DNA of 64,000 nt from Streptomyces sp. SID13031 (GTDB lineage: Bacteria; Actinomycetota; Actinomycetes; Propionibacteriales; Kribbellaceae), in assembly GCF_010548305.1 (NCBI RefSeq), contig NZ_JAAGLV010000015.1:1-64000 (forward strand), read 5' to 3'. A program made the position numbers and the translations under genes. Positions 15,920 to 23,293 of this stretch are shown piece by piece; position 1 is the first letter of the stretch; each line of letters opens with the position of its first letter. The notes under the pieces are model-generated. The model ran no database searches. It was not told the DNA's origin and saw only the letters and a program-made list of their open reading frames with translations.

Positions 15920-16282
15920 ATGTCGAAACAGAAGATCGCCATTCAGGCTGTCGGTGGTTGCTGCGCGCCGATCTCTGAGGCTGTCCTTGATTCCGCCGGC
16001 GCGGCCGAGGGCGCGGCGGTCTTCAAGGCGCTCGCCGATCCGACCCGGCTCCGGCTGATGTCGATGATTGCGTCCGCCGACGGCGAGATTTGCGTGTGCG
16101 ATCTGACCGGGCACTTCGACGTGAGTGGGCCGACCATCTCCCATCACCTGCGCGTCCTGCGCGAGGCCGGCCTGGTCGACTGCGAGCGGCGCGGGACCTG
16201 GGTCTACTACTGGCCCGTGCGTGAGCGGTTGCAGTGGATCTCTGCCCTGCTCGCCGTGCCGGAGAAGTCGCTACTGGCCTGA
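15920..16282 (+). CDS. arsR: ArsR family metalloregulator
   Basis: A 120-residue winged-helix repressor that leaves its operator on binding As(III)/Sb(III). The helix-turn-helix is HFDVSGPTISHHLRVLREAG (about 66-85). Candidate ligands are Cys58 and Cys60 in EICVCDLT, at the start of the DNA-binding region as in the classical ArsR site, plus an N-terminal vicinal pair Cys14-Cys15. It is divergently transcribed from the flavoprotein across 90 bp that must hold both promoters. Regulation by arsenite is inferred from family and context. Confidence 0.95.
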   Translation: MSKQKIAIQAVGGCCAPISEAVLDSAGAAEGAAVFKALADPTRLRLMSMIASADGEICVCDLTGHFDVSGPTISHHLRVLREAGLVDCERRGTWVYYWPVRERLQWISALLAVPEKSLLA

Positions 16283-16304
16283 GCTGCGGGCCTGGCGCCG
16301 AGTT

Positions 16305-16342
16305 CCCCGGATCCCCGGATCCCCGGATCCCCGGATCCCCGG
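16305..16342. repeat. Tandem 8-bp repeat (CCCCGGAT, 4.75 copies)
   Basis: Four consecutive CCCCGGAT units and a partial fifth lie between arsR and the ArsR-phosphatase fusion. Overlapping GGATCC palindromes give it hairpin potential, so it may attenuate read-through or simply be slippage-prone spacer. Confidence 0.85.
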
Positions 16343-16365
16343 GCGCTCGGCGCGTTTCGTGTGGG

Positions 16366-16406
16366 TTGACTTCTGATCATTCACTCAGTAATCATTGAGT
16401 CAATGA
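16366..16406 (+). promoter_or_regulatory. Promoter and palindromic operator of the second ars transcription unit
   Basis: TTGACT (16366-16371) and TAATCA (16389-16394) are separated by 17 bp. The ATG at 16403 is about 8 nt beyond, so the mRNA is probably leaderless. A 30-bp imperfect palindrome (16377-16406, arms TCATT-ACTCA / TGAGT-AATGA) covers the -10 box and start codon. This is an ideal position for autorepression by the ArsR domain of the encoded fusion. Confidence 0.75.
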
Positions 16407-17095
16407 AGCCTGAGCGATCGACCTTGACTGAACGGGCCCGGATCCACGCGGCGCTCGGGGACCCAGCGCGTCTGGCCATCGTTGACACCCTCGTCGCCGG
16501 TGACGCTGCTCCGGGTGAGCTGAGCGTGGTGCTGGACTTGCCGACCAACCTCATCGCTCACCACTTGAAGGTGCTGGAGGAGGCCGGCCTGGTTGCCCGG
16601 TCCCGGTCCGAAGGGGATCGTCGTCGTACGTACGTGCGACTGGTGACCGAGGTATTGGCCTCGGCGGTGACGCCCTCGCTGACCGCAGCTCCACGGGTGG
16701 TGTTCGTCTGCACGCAGAACTCTGCCCGCTCTCAACTGGCCGCCTCGATCTGGTCGCGGCGCAGTCAGATCCCCGCGCTGTCGGCCGGTACTCAACCCGC
16801 CGCCAAGCCACATCCCCGAGCGGTGCGAGTCGCCCGCAAGCACGGTTTGGACCCCGCCGCCTGGCATACCGCTCATGTCGGCGACGTAGTGGAACGTGAT
16901 GACCTTGTCATCGCGGTGTGCGACATCGCCTACGAGCACCTCCCAACCGGTACCAGGCCGCGGCTGCACTGGTCGATACCGGATCCGGCGGCTGTCGACA
17001 CCGACGCGGCATTTGAGGCTGCCTACAGCGAGATCGCCGACCGCATCGACCGGCTGGCCCCCGTCCTTTCGCCGGCCGAAATGCCCAGGAGTTGA
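16403..17095 (+). CDS. ArsR-type HTH fused to a low-molecular-weight phosphatase/arsenate reductase-like domain
   Basis: A 230-residue two-domain protein. Residues about 7-90 are an ArsR winged helix (LPTNLIAHHLKVLEEAGLVA). Residues about 97-225 are an LMW-PTP/ArsC fold with the CX5R loop VFVCTQNSARSQLA (Cys103, Arg109). The ArsR half lacks the usual Cys pair, so sensing may involve the second domain. It heads a run of genes joined by short gaps or GTGA overlaps (small protein, aquaporin, ArsC). The fusion could couple arsenate or arsenite status to transcription. Whether the second domain is catalytic is unknown. Confidence 0.9.
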   Translation: MKPERSTLTERARIHAALGDPARLAIVDTLVAGDAAPGELSVVLDLPTNLIAHHLKVLEEAGLVARSRSEGDRRRTYVRLVTEVLASAVTPSLTAAPRVVFVCTQNSARSQLAASIWSRRSQIPALSAGTQPAAKPHPRAVRVARKHGLDPAAWHTAHVGDVVERDDLVIAVCDIAYEHLPTGTRPRLHWSIPDPAAVDTDAAFEAAYSEIADRIDRLAPVLSPAEMPRS

Positions 17096-17097
17096 CC

Positions 17098-17211
17098 ATG
17101 ACCGAAGTTGTTCGGCACCACCGAGAAGACCTGTGCGACGAGATTGAGCGCCGCGTTCGGGTGCTCCTGGACGAGCTTTCCGTCCCCGCTGCACACCTGG
17201 GCCGCCAGTGA
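17098..17211 (+). CDS. Small arsenic-operon protein (37 aa)
   Basis: ATG at 17098 lies 2 nt after the stop of the fusion gene. The 37-residue frame (TEVVRHHREDLCDEIERRV at the start) ends in TGA overlapping the aquaporin GTG. It is predicted to be one or two helices. The HHR-D start recalls the helical dimerisation segment found N-terminal to some actinobacterial arsenate reductases, so it may be a stand-alone or shortened version. Its reality rests on tight packing in the operon. Confidence 0.5.
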   Translation: MTEVVRHHREDLCDEIERRVRVLLDELSVPAAHLGRQ

Positions 17212-17957
17212 GCAGCGCTGCACCGCTGTGGCGACGGGCGGTCGCCGAGGCGGTCGGTACCGGGCTGCTGGTGACCGTCGTCATCGGCTCCGGGATCGCA
17301 GCATCTGCCTTGTCTCCGAGTGACATCGGCTTGCAGTTGCTGGAGAACGCGTTCGCTACAGCACTCGGTCTCGCAGTACTGATCCTGATGCTGGGGCCGG
17401 TGTCCGGAGCGCACTTCAACCCCGTTGTGTCTGCTGTCGACTGGTGGCTCGGGCGCCGCACTGGTACCGGCCTGACTCCGCGCGAGCTGGTCGCCTACAT
17501 TCCCGCCCAGGTCGTCGGTGCGATAGCCGGAGCTGTGCTGGCAAACCTGATGTATGCCAAGGCTGCGGTGTCCTGGTCGACCACCGACCGCAGTACCGGA
17601 CATCTGTGGCTCGGCGAGGTCGTAGCCACCGCGGGACTCGTCGTCCTCATCTTCGCCCTTGGCTGGTCTGGGCGAGCAGCCGTCGCGCCCGCTGCCGTCG
17701 GCGCCTACATCGGAGCGGCGTACTGGTTCACCTCGTCAACCTCGTTCGCCAACCCGGCAGTCAGCATCGGGCGCGCTTTCAGCGACACCTTCGCCGGAAT
17801 CGCCCCCGGATCTCTCCCTGGGTTCATCGTCGCGCAGCTCCTTGGCGCCATCGTCGGTGTCGGCTTGCTTGCCGTCTTGTATCCCGACGCCGGCCAAGCT
17901 GCCAACGACATCGTCACCCCGCACACCGACACCACAACCACCGGAGCAACCAAGTGA
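17208..17957 (+). CDS. MIP family aquaglyceroporin, likely arsenite channel (AqpS-like)
   Basis: A 249-residue membrane protein with six transmembrane helices. The two pore motifs are NPV (Asn71) and NPA (Asn182), in the contexts SGAHFNPVVSAV and TSFANPAVSIGRAF. The altered first motif is seen in channels that pass As(OH)3. In an operon with ArsC and no ArsB/Acr3 pump, the known model is that ArsC reduces arsenate and arsenite leaves down-gradient through the channel. The GTG start overlaps the preceding stop (GTGA), and its own end overlaps arsC the same way. Confidence 0.92.
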   Translation: MSSAAPLWRRAVAEAVGTGLLVTVVIGSGIAASALSPSDIGLQLLENAFATALGLAVLILMLGPVSGAHFNPVVSAVDWWLGRRTGTGLTPRELVAYIPAQVVGAIAGAVLANLMYAKAAVSWSTTDRSTGHLWLGEVVATAGLVVLIFALGWSGRAAVAPAAVGAYIGAAYWFTSSTSFANPAVSIGRAFSDTFAGIAPGSLPGFIVAQLLGAIVGVGLLAVLYPDAGQAANDIVTPHTDTTTTGATK

Positions 17958-18355
17958 GCAAGCCAGTCGTTCTGTTCGTCTGCGTCCACAACGCCGGCCG
18001 ATCCCAGATGGCCGCCGGCTGGCTCCGCCACCTGGCGGGAGACACCGTCGAGGTTCGTTCGGCAGGATCCGAACCCCGCGACCAGATCAACCCGACCGCC
18101 GTCGAGGCGATGCGCGAGGTCGGCATTGACATCACGGGGAACACCCCGCAACTGCTTGAGTACGACACGGCCAAGACCAGCGACGTCATCGTCACCATGG
18201 GCTGCGGCGACGCCTGCCCCGTCTTCCCCGGCAAGCGCTACGAAGACTGGGAACTCACCGACCCGGCCGGGCAGCCCATCGAAGTCGTCCGCCAGGTCCG
18301 CGACGACATCCGCAGCCGCATCGAGAAACTCGTCGGCGAACTCCAGATTGCCTAG
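17954..18355 (+). CDS. arsC: Arsenate reductase, LMW-PTP type
   Basis: A 133-residue cytoplasmic enzyme that reduces As(V) to As(III). The P-loop is FVCVHNAGRSQMA (Cys10, Arg16). A Cys pair follows at 84 and 88 in TMGCGDACP, then FPGKRYEDWEL with the general-acid Asp. The Cys10/84/88 triad is the arrangement of thioredoxin-coupled ArsC enzymes. The GTG start overlaps the aquaporin stop by 4 nt. It is the last gene of the second ars unit and should be co-induced by arsenic through the operator at 16377-16406. Confidence 0.95.
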   Translation: MSKPVVLFVCVHNAGRSQMAAGWLRHLAGDTVEVRSAGSEPRDQINPTAVEAMREVGIDITGNTPQLLEYDTAKTSDVIVTMGCGDACPVFPGKRYEDWELTDPAGQPIEVVRQVRDDIRSRIEKLVGELQIA

Positions 18356-18400
18356 CTCCGCGCCTGAAGCCCAGAGGGGTTTGAGGGTGATGATGGCGGC

Positions 18401-18652
18401 ATGACTGTTGCGGATGAGACGTCCCGGCCGGTAGCGCCGGTGTGTTGGTGCTGCGGCGGTGAGTTCGAAGACCATGACCTGCTGCGGTTGGGGATGCATC
18501 CCGAGGTCGGTGTCTGTTTAGGGTGCGCTCGCTTTCTGCAGCGGCGGGCCGCCGAACGAGAGGACGAGCTGCGTCCGTCACCGGCTGCAAGGGGGAGAGG
18601 TGCGGTGTGCGGAGCGCGCGATTTGGTGATCAGCCGAGGCTGGCACAACTGA
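18401..18652 (+). CDS. Small putative zinc-ribbon protein
   Basis: An 83-residue protein with the Cys pattern CWCCGG near residue 15 and CLGCARFLQRR near residue 39. These form a likely four-Cys zinc ribbon. It ends in ARDLVISRGWHN. The family is seen in actinomycetes but unnamed. It lies 45 bases after arsC and might be in the same transcript. Function is unknown. The 258 bases that follow contain no gene I would defend. Confidence 0.6.
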   Translation: MTVADETSRPVAPVCWCCGGEFEDHDLLRLGMHPEVGVCLGCARFLQRRAAEREDELRPSPAARGRGAVCGARDLVISRGWHN

Positions 18653-18910
18653 CCGGTCATCGGGCGGCTGCTACGCCGGATCGACCGGCACCTGCCCTAA
18701 CGGCCGACCGTGGTGATCGCGTCGCGCAACTGGTCCGCTGTCGGGGCCGAGACGATTCGGTCGTCGTCGTCACGATAGAGGCGGCATGACAATCCGTACG
18801 CCTGCTGACCCGGCAAGGCGAATGGGTCGACGCCATCGACCACTGGAAGGCCTTCCCCGCATAGCCGCGGGCTTGCCGGGTGGCGAGCATGAGCGTGCTG
18901 ACGCCGGAGT

Positions 18911-19672
18911 TCATGCGGATGAGTGTCGGGCCTGTTCCAGGTTCGACTGGTGGGGGCCGGAGAGCCAGTCTTGAGCTAGGCGGGCGTCGAGTGGGTCCTC
19001 TCCTCGTCGCAGTGCGTCGATGTAGGTGTGGTCGGCGGCGAGGCGGGCCGCTACCTGGGGGCCCTCGGCAACGGCGCCGTGGCCGGGGACCAGGACATCG
19101 GCGTACCGGGCGGCCTCATCGAGCCGGTCGAGTGCTGTCTCGTAGGCGGTCACCTGATCGGGGCGGCGGGGGTCGAGGAGCGGGATCAGGACGTCCGAGA
19201 GCATATCGCCGGCGAGTAGGACGCCACGGTCGGCGAGGAGGACTGCAGCGTGGCCGATGGCGTGTGCCTGATGCTCGACGATCTCGCCTGGCATGGGTCC
19301 TCCCCGGTCTGCGGGCAGCGGGGTGAGGAGTCCGATCAGCTCGAGAGGGATGTCCGATGCGCTCTCCGCCGCCATCGTCTGCGCCCGCTCTCGGGCTTCG
19401 CTGGCAGCGTTGGCGCCGTCGGCGGTGGCATAGCGCGGCACGTCGCCGTACCGGGAATGCCAGAGCAGATGATCCCAGTGGGGATGGGTGGAGAACCCGG
19501 CGATCACCGGAATGCCGAGCCGGTCCACGTCATCGGCGAGCTGGTTCAGATCGGAACCGTCGATGCCGGGATCGACCAGGATCAACCCAGCCTCGCCGCG
19601 GACCACGATGGCGTTGCTCCAGACCCACTCGCTCTGCCGGACCCAGACGCCGTCGGCCACCTGATTCAGCAT
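18911..19672 (-). CDS. Metallo-beta-lactamase fold hydrolase
   Basis: A 253-residue MBL-fold protein. The metal-binding signature THPHWDHLLW is present at about 62-71. It is followed by a later His (HAIGHAAVLLADRGVLLAGDM, His plus bridging Asp) and PGHG (about 197-200). This suits a binuclear zinc hydrolase of the glyoxalase II/quinolone-oxygenase-like group. It has no signal peptide, so it is cytoplasmic. The gene is monocistronic and the substrate cannot be named from sequence. Confidence 0.9.
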   Translation of the reverse strand: MLNQVADGVWVRQSEWVWSNAIVVRGEAGLILVDPGIDGSDLNQLADDVDRLGIPVIAGFSTHPHWDHLLWHSRYGDVPRYATADGANAASEARERAQTMAAESASDIPLELIGLLTPLPADRGGPMPGEIVEHQAHAIGHAAVLLADRGVLLAGDMLSDVLIPLLDPRRPDQVTAYETALDRLDEAARYADVLVPGHGAVAEGPQVAARLAADHTYIDALRRGEDPLDARLAQDWLSGPHQSNLEQARHSSA

Positions 19673-19798
19673 CTGTTCACCTTGCCAGGTGTCTCCGTCC
19701 GGCGCGAGCCGCGACCGACGGTACGACGGTCAGCGCGCTCGTGATCGTCACGCCCTACGGGTCCGCCCATCACCCCGACGGAGGACAGGCTCTCGAAC

Positions 19799-20233
19799 TC
19801 AGTCGAGGCAGAACTCGTGGCCCTCGATGTCCTGCATCGTGATGCAGGACTCGTTGATGCCATCGGCACGTTGTACCAGCACGAGTGTCGCGCCGAGTGC
19901 GAGCAGTCGTGTGCACTCGGCTTCGAGTGTTGCGAGGCGCTCGTCACCCACGAGTCCGATACCGGCCCGTACGTCGAGATGCACCCGGTTCTTGACGACC
20001 TTGCCTTCGGGAACGCGCTGGAAGAACAGTCGCGGGCCCACGCCTGAGGGATCAACGCACGCGAACGCTGAGCCCTGGTGCTCAGGCGGCAATGAGCTAT
20101 CGAAATCGTCCCAAGTGGCAAAACCCTCCGGTGGCGGCGGTACGACGTACCCCAGCACCTCGCACCAGAAGCGAGCGACGCGCTCAGGATCCGCGCAGTC
20201 GAAGGTGACTTGGAACTGCTTGACCGATGCCAT
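19799..20233 (-). CDS. VOC (glyoxalase/bleomycin-resistance) family protein
   Basis: A 144-residue protein with paired beta-alpha-beta-beta-beta modules. The first is FQVTFDCADPERVARFWCEVLGY split by a loop, and the second includes NRVHLDVRAG and ends in MQDIEGHEFCLD. This is the actinobacterial VOC subfamily annotated as glyoxalase-like. ATG 20233 is preferred over an in-frame start 10 codons upstream because the family begins with ASVKQFQ. It sits alone. Substrate is unknown. Confidence 0.85.
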   Translation of the reverse strand: MASVKQFQVTFDCADPERVARFWCEVLGYVVPPPPEGFATWDDFDSSLPPEHQGSAFACVDPSGVGPRLFFQRVPEGKVVKNRVHLDVRAGIGLVGDERLATLEAECTRLLALGATLVLVQRADGINESCITMQDIEGHEFCLD

Positions 20234-20299
20234 CGGTCCACCATAGTGGCGCCGAGTTTCCACCGCGCCGCAATTATTGGCTCGTGGGCGCGGAGGTGA

Positions 20300-20566
20300 T
20301 TACGAGGCCGCCTCGAGCCGCGGGCCGGTGCGCCAGGCGGCGGCCAGGTCTTGTATCGGCAGGTTGAGCACCTCGCTGAGGGAGGCGATCGTGCCGAAGG
20401 CGGGGGTCGGCAGGCGGCCGGTCTCGATCTTGCGCAGCGTCTCCGGTGACATGCCGGCCGCGTGTGCCACCTCGGCGAGATCGCGGTCTGCTCGTGCTTC
20501 GCGCAGGAGCCTGCCGAGACGCTTGCCGGCCTCGATCTGTTCGGGCGTGAGCGGATTGCGGACCAT
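20300..20566 (-). CDS. XRE family transcriptional regulator
   Basis: An 88-residue single-domain helix-turn-helix protein (LGRLLREARADRDLAEVAHA, then MSPETLRKIETGRLPTP). It is divergent from the methionine aminopeptidase gene. The 83-bp space between them holds two near-identical AT-rich palindromes (20585-20598 and 20613-20626), each overlapping one of the opposing -10 regions. Autoregulation and control of the aminopeptidase are therefore likely. It carries no ligand domain. Confidence 0.9.
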   Translation of the reverse strand: MVRNPLTPEQIEAGKRLGRLLREARADRDLAEVAHAAGMSPETLRKIETGRLPTPAFGTIASLSEVLNLPIQDLAAAWRTGPRLEAAS

Positions 20567-20584
20567 GGGAGCAAGCGTACGGTT

Positions 20585-20626
20585 GGTATTTTAATACCGC
20601 AAGCGTTAGGTTGGTATTAATATACC
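20585..20626. promoter_or_regulatory. Twin palindromic operators between XRE regulator and methionine aminopeptidase
   Basis: GGTATTTTAATACC (20585-20598) and GGTATTAATATACC (20613-20626) share arms GGTAT/ATACC and are each preceded by GGTT, giving a 28-bp repeat period. They are strikingly AT-rich for this genome and contain -10-like TAAAAT (minus) and TAATAT (plus). Confidence 0.8.
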
Positions 20627-20649
20627 GGCGTACGACAGTGAGGGTATCC

Positions 20650-21438
20650 GTGATCGAGTTGAAGTCGCCCGCAGAGATCGGGCGGATGCGCACCACCGGG
20701 CAGTTCATCGCCCAGATCCTGACCGAGCTCGGTGAGCTTGCCGACGTGGGCGTCAATCTCCTCGACCTGGAACACCACGTCCGCGGCCGGATCAGCCAAC
20801 GCGGCGCGCAATCCTGCTATTGGGACTACGCCCCGTCCTTCGGCAACGGCCCGTTCCGCAACGTCGTCTGCCTGTCAGTCAACGACGCGGTGCTCCACGG
20901 AATGCCCCACGATTACGCACTGCGCGACGGGGACATTCTCAGTATGGACCTCGCGGTCGGCATCGACGGCTGGGTCGCGGACTCCGCCCGCACCGTCATC
21001 GTGGGCACGCCAGCCGATGAGGATCTGCAACTCGTCCGCGCGACCGAAGAAGCGCTTGCCGTCGGCATCGAAGCCGCGAGGCCGGGCAACCGGCTGGGCG
21101 ACATCTCGGCGGCGATCGAGGCGGTCGCGACCGAGAACGGCTACCCGGTCAACACGGAGTTCGGCGGCCACGGGCTCGGGCGGACGATGCACGAAGATCC
21201 CCACGTCTCCAACAAGGGCCGCGCCGGCCGCGGCCTCAAGCTCCGAGCGGGTATGACCCTGGCACTCGAGCCCTGGTTCGCCCGTACCACCGACCAGATC
21301 GTCTATGACCCCGATGGCTGGACCATCCGCTCGGCCGACGGCTCGCGTACCGCTCACTCCGAGCACACGATCGCCATCACCGAAGACGGCCCCGAGGTGC
21401 TCACCCAACGCCTGCCACTCCACGCAGACCCTGCCTGA
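20650..21438 (+). CDS. map: Methionine aminopeptidase, type I
   Basis: A 262-residue metalloprotease that removes initiator Met from nascent proteins. The pita-bread ligands are visible in SMDLAVGIDGWVADSARTV (two Asp), GGHGLGRTMHEDPHV (His), LALEPWF (Glu) and HSEHTIAIT (Glu). GTG 20650 is chosen over GTG 20638 because GAGGG precedes it by 5 nt. This copy is not in the usual secY-adk-map locus and is paired with an XRE regulator. It is probably an accessory isoform with regulated expression, possibly tied to a resistance or stress role. Confidence 0.92.
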   Translation: MIELKSPAEIGRMRTTGQFIAQILTELGELADVGVNLLDLEHHVRGRISQRGAQSCYWDYAPSFGNGPFRNVVCLSVNDAVLHGMPHDYALRDGDILSMDLAVGIDGWVADSARTVIVGTPADEDLQLVRATEEALAVGIEAARPGNRLGDISAAIEAVATENGYPVNTEFGGHGLGRTMHEDPHVSNKGRAGRGLKLRAGMTLALEPWFARTTDQIVYDPDGWTIRSADGSRTAHSEHTIAITEDGPEVLTQRLPLHADPA

Positions 21439-21534
21439 GAGAACTCGTTCGGCCTCTTGACCCACCCGTGCTGTCTGCCACGCACTTCGAGTGCGGGAAG
21501 GGTACAGCGCTCGTATGTCATCATCTGGCGCATC

Positions 21535-22194
21535 ATGCGTGACTGGGATTGGTTTCTTGAGCAGGCTCCGTGGTTTCTTCAGGCCGGAGATGTTGAGTTG
21601 GTTGGGGAAGAGCGGTCGTGGAGTCGGGCGGCGGTTGATGGGCTGCCTGGGCTTACGGCTTTGCTTGGTTCCGCAACTGTCACGGCTGTTTCGATCTCGG
21701 GTGTTGACTACGAACTGCTTGCGTGGGGTCCGCCGGGTGGTCGGCGAGGGTGGCTTGGTTTCCCGCCGCTGGGTGGGGACGCCGGGCAGGTTCACCCCGT
21801 TCATAGGGGCTTCTGGAATGTTTGCGGAGGGATTGTCGAGCGCTTTGGGGAGCCCGAGAGCTGGTGGATGAACCAGGACGAGGTTCTTACCGCAGCCGTT
21901 TCGCGGGCTTCTGTTGCTGAGGTTCTTGCCGACTACTCGTGGCTTTGGGAAGACGAGCGACTGACGATTCCTATCCAGCCCGAGGAGTACTACGCCGTGG
22001 CGGTCGAGGCCAACGGGAACCTCACTCTCGCTCATCGGACCAGCGGCCGGGTACTGCTGTTCGCTCCTGATTACGCATTCACGGGGGTCACGCCCCTGAA
22101 TGGATGTCCGCCGTACTCGCTACTCACCTTTGACCACGAGCCCGACCTGGCGGCATGGATCGAAAGCTGCGCCAATCGCTGGCGATCCGCGTGA
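21535..22194 (+). CDS. Hypothetical protein (Trp-rich, SUKH-like end)
   Basis: A 219-residue acidic, Trp-rich cytoplasmic protein beginning RDWDWFLEQAPWFLQ. The C-terminal half (YYAVAVEANGNLTLAHR, then the FDHEPDLAAWIESCANRW ending) resembles SMI1/KNR4-type SUKH proteins, used as immunity or structural domains. I cannot place it firmly. ATG 21535 is preferred because the upstream extension is Cys/Arg-rich and poorly conserved in character. Codon use (many GTT/GCT third-position T) is less GC-biased than in neighbours, hinting at acquisition. Confidence 0.65.
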   Translation: MRDWDWFLEQAPWFLQAGDVELVGEERSWSRAAVDGLPGLTALLGSATVTAVSISGVDYELLAWGPPGGRRGWLGFPPLGGDAGQVHPVHRGFWNVCGGIVERFGEPESWWMNQDEVLTAAVSRASVAEVLADYSWLWEDERLTIPIQPEEYYAVAVEANGNLTLAHRTSGRVLLFAPDYAFTGVTPLNGCPPYSLLTFDHEPDLAAWIESCANRWRSA

Positions 22195-22278
22195 AGCAAG
22201 CTGTCGGCACTGGCCGCGATCCAGTTTGTCAGTAGCAGGCGGAGCGGCGCCCGGTCGTACAGACAAACCCGCCGGGTC

Positions 22279-22647
22279 TTACGAATCGAGGCGTGGCAGG
22301 AGTTGCTTGTGGTAGGTCGCGAGGTCTCGGACTTCGACGGTGAGCTGGGTGTTCAGGGCGCCTGTGGGGTTGAGGTGGTTGCGGAGGATTTCGAGAGTCA
22401 GGTCGCCTAGGCGGGCTTTGGTTGCGGGGGCGCGGCCGGGGAGGATCGCGAGATCGACGTGGATCATCGCCTCGTGGGCGTCGCCGGTGCCGATGGCCGC
22501 TTCGGTGATCGGATGGAAACGGGTCTTGAAGCCTGGCAGGGCGCTACCGATCAGCTCGGCTGCGGCGGGGTGAAGGCGCAGGGCGAATCCGCGTCGGTCG
22601 AACGCGTCGGTCAGGGTCTCCGAGTACTCAACGGTGATCTGAGGCAT
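22279..22647 (-). CDS. 5-carboxymethyl-2-hydroxymuconate delta-isomerase family protein
   Basis: A 122-residue tautomerase-fold protein starting with PQITVEYSETL, so Pro2 is exposed after Met removal as the catalytic base. The region GTGDAHEAMIHVDLAILPGR and C-terminal TVEVRDLATYHKQLLPR match the CHMI (HpaF) family, which isomerises a homoprotocatechuate breakdown intermediate. No other hpa genes are nearby, so the physiological substrate may differ. The protein is expected to be a trimer. Confidence 0.85.
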   Translation of the reverse strand: MPQITVEYSETLTDAFDRRGFALRLHPAAAELIGSALPGFKTRFHPITEAAIGTGDAHEAMIHVDLAILPGRAPATKARLGDLTLEILRNHLNPTGALNTQLTVEVRDLATYHKQLLPRLDS

Positions 22648-22816
22648 GTCACTTATTGTCGGGCCGTGCAGGTTGACGCCTATATCGACCTTCTGGAGAA
22701 GGCTCTCTGGTGAAGTCTTTGCGGTGAAGGCGTTGCAGGGCGTTGTAATTGGTGTGCGGGGGTAGGGGGTGAGGTCGTACGTTGGCGGTATCGGGGCGTG
22801 GGGCTAGGAGGTAGTG

Positions 22817-23293
22817 GTGCTTGGGTTGAGGGTGCGGGATTTGGTTGAAGGGGATCTGGCTGTTTGTGGGTTTGCTGGTACTGCGTTCCATCTGGTGCAG
22901 GTTGGCAAGGAGCTTGGGCGGGTGGGGCGTGGGGAGGTTGACTACCTTGCCGTTTGTGGGGAGGACGGGCTGCCTGTTGGTATCGGTGGGGTTGACTACG
23001 TGCCTCATCCGGGTGCCGGGTCGTTGTGGCAGTTGTCTGTGCGGCCGGAGTTGCAGTCGCGGGGGATCGGGACCGTGCTGATCGGGGCCGCTGAGCAGCG
23101 GATCCTTGCGAGGGGGCTGGACCGGGCCGAGATCGGGGTCGAGGTGAGTAATCCTCGGGCCTTGGCGTTGTACGAGCGGTTGGGGTATGTCGCGTATGAC
23201 GAGCGGCTCGAGGCCTGGGATCAGCAGGAGTCTGATGGATCGGTTGCTCGGTACGAGACGGTGTGCATCCAGCTGAGCAAGCGACTGCGCTAG
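22817..23293 (+). CDS. GNAT family N-acetyltransferase
   Basis: A 158-residue GNAT. The acetyl-CoA loop is RPELQSRGIGTVLIGAAEQ (motif A, Q/RxxGxG/A). Strand beta-4 is SLWQLSVRP and the late motif ALALYERLGYVAYDE. GTG 22817 fits AGGAGG (22806-22811) with 5-nt spacing, better than the GTG at 22814. The substrate is unknown. Its 3' end overlaps the convergent neighbour by 4 nt. Third-position composition is T/G-rich rather than C-rich. Confidence 0.88.
   Translation: MLGLRVRDLVEGDLAVCGFAGTAFHLVQVGKELGRVGRGEVDYLAVCGEDGLPVGIGGVDYVPHPGAGSLWQLSVRPELQSRGIGTVLIGAAEQRILARGLDRAEIGVEVSNPRALALYERLGYVAYDERLEAWDQQESDGSVARYETVCIQLSKRLR

Noticed and set aside
16305..16342. CRISPR-like array
   Set aside because: The repeat is only 8 bp, with no spacers and no cas genes.
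16366..18355. Complete arsenite pump operon
   Set aside because: The membrane protein has NPV/NPA motifs and six helices of an aquaglyceroporin, not the ten-helix Acr3 or the ArsB fold.
18786..18974. Plus-strand frame of 62 codons before the MBL gene
   Set aside because: It overlaps the 3' end of the convergent MBL gene, with no ribosome-binding site and no recognisable motif.
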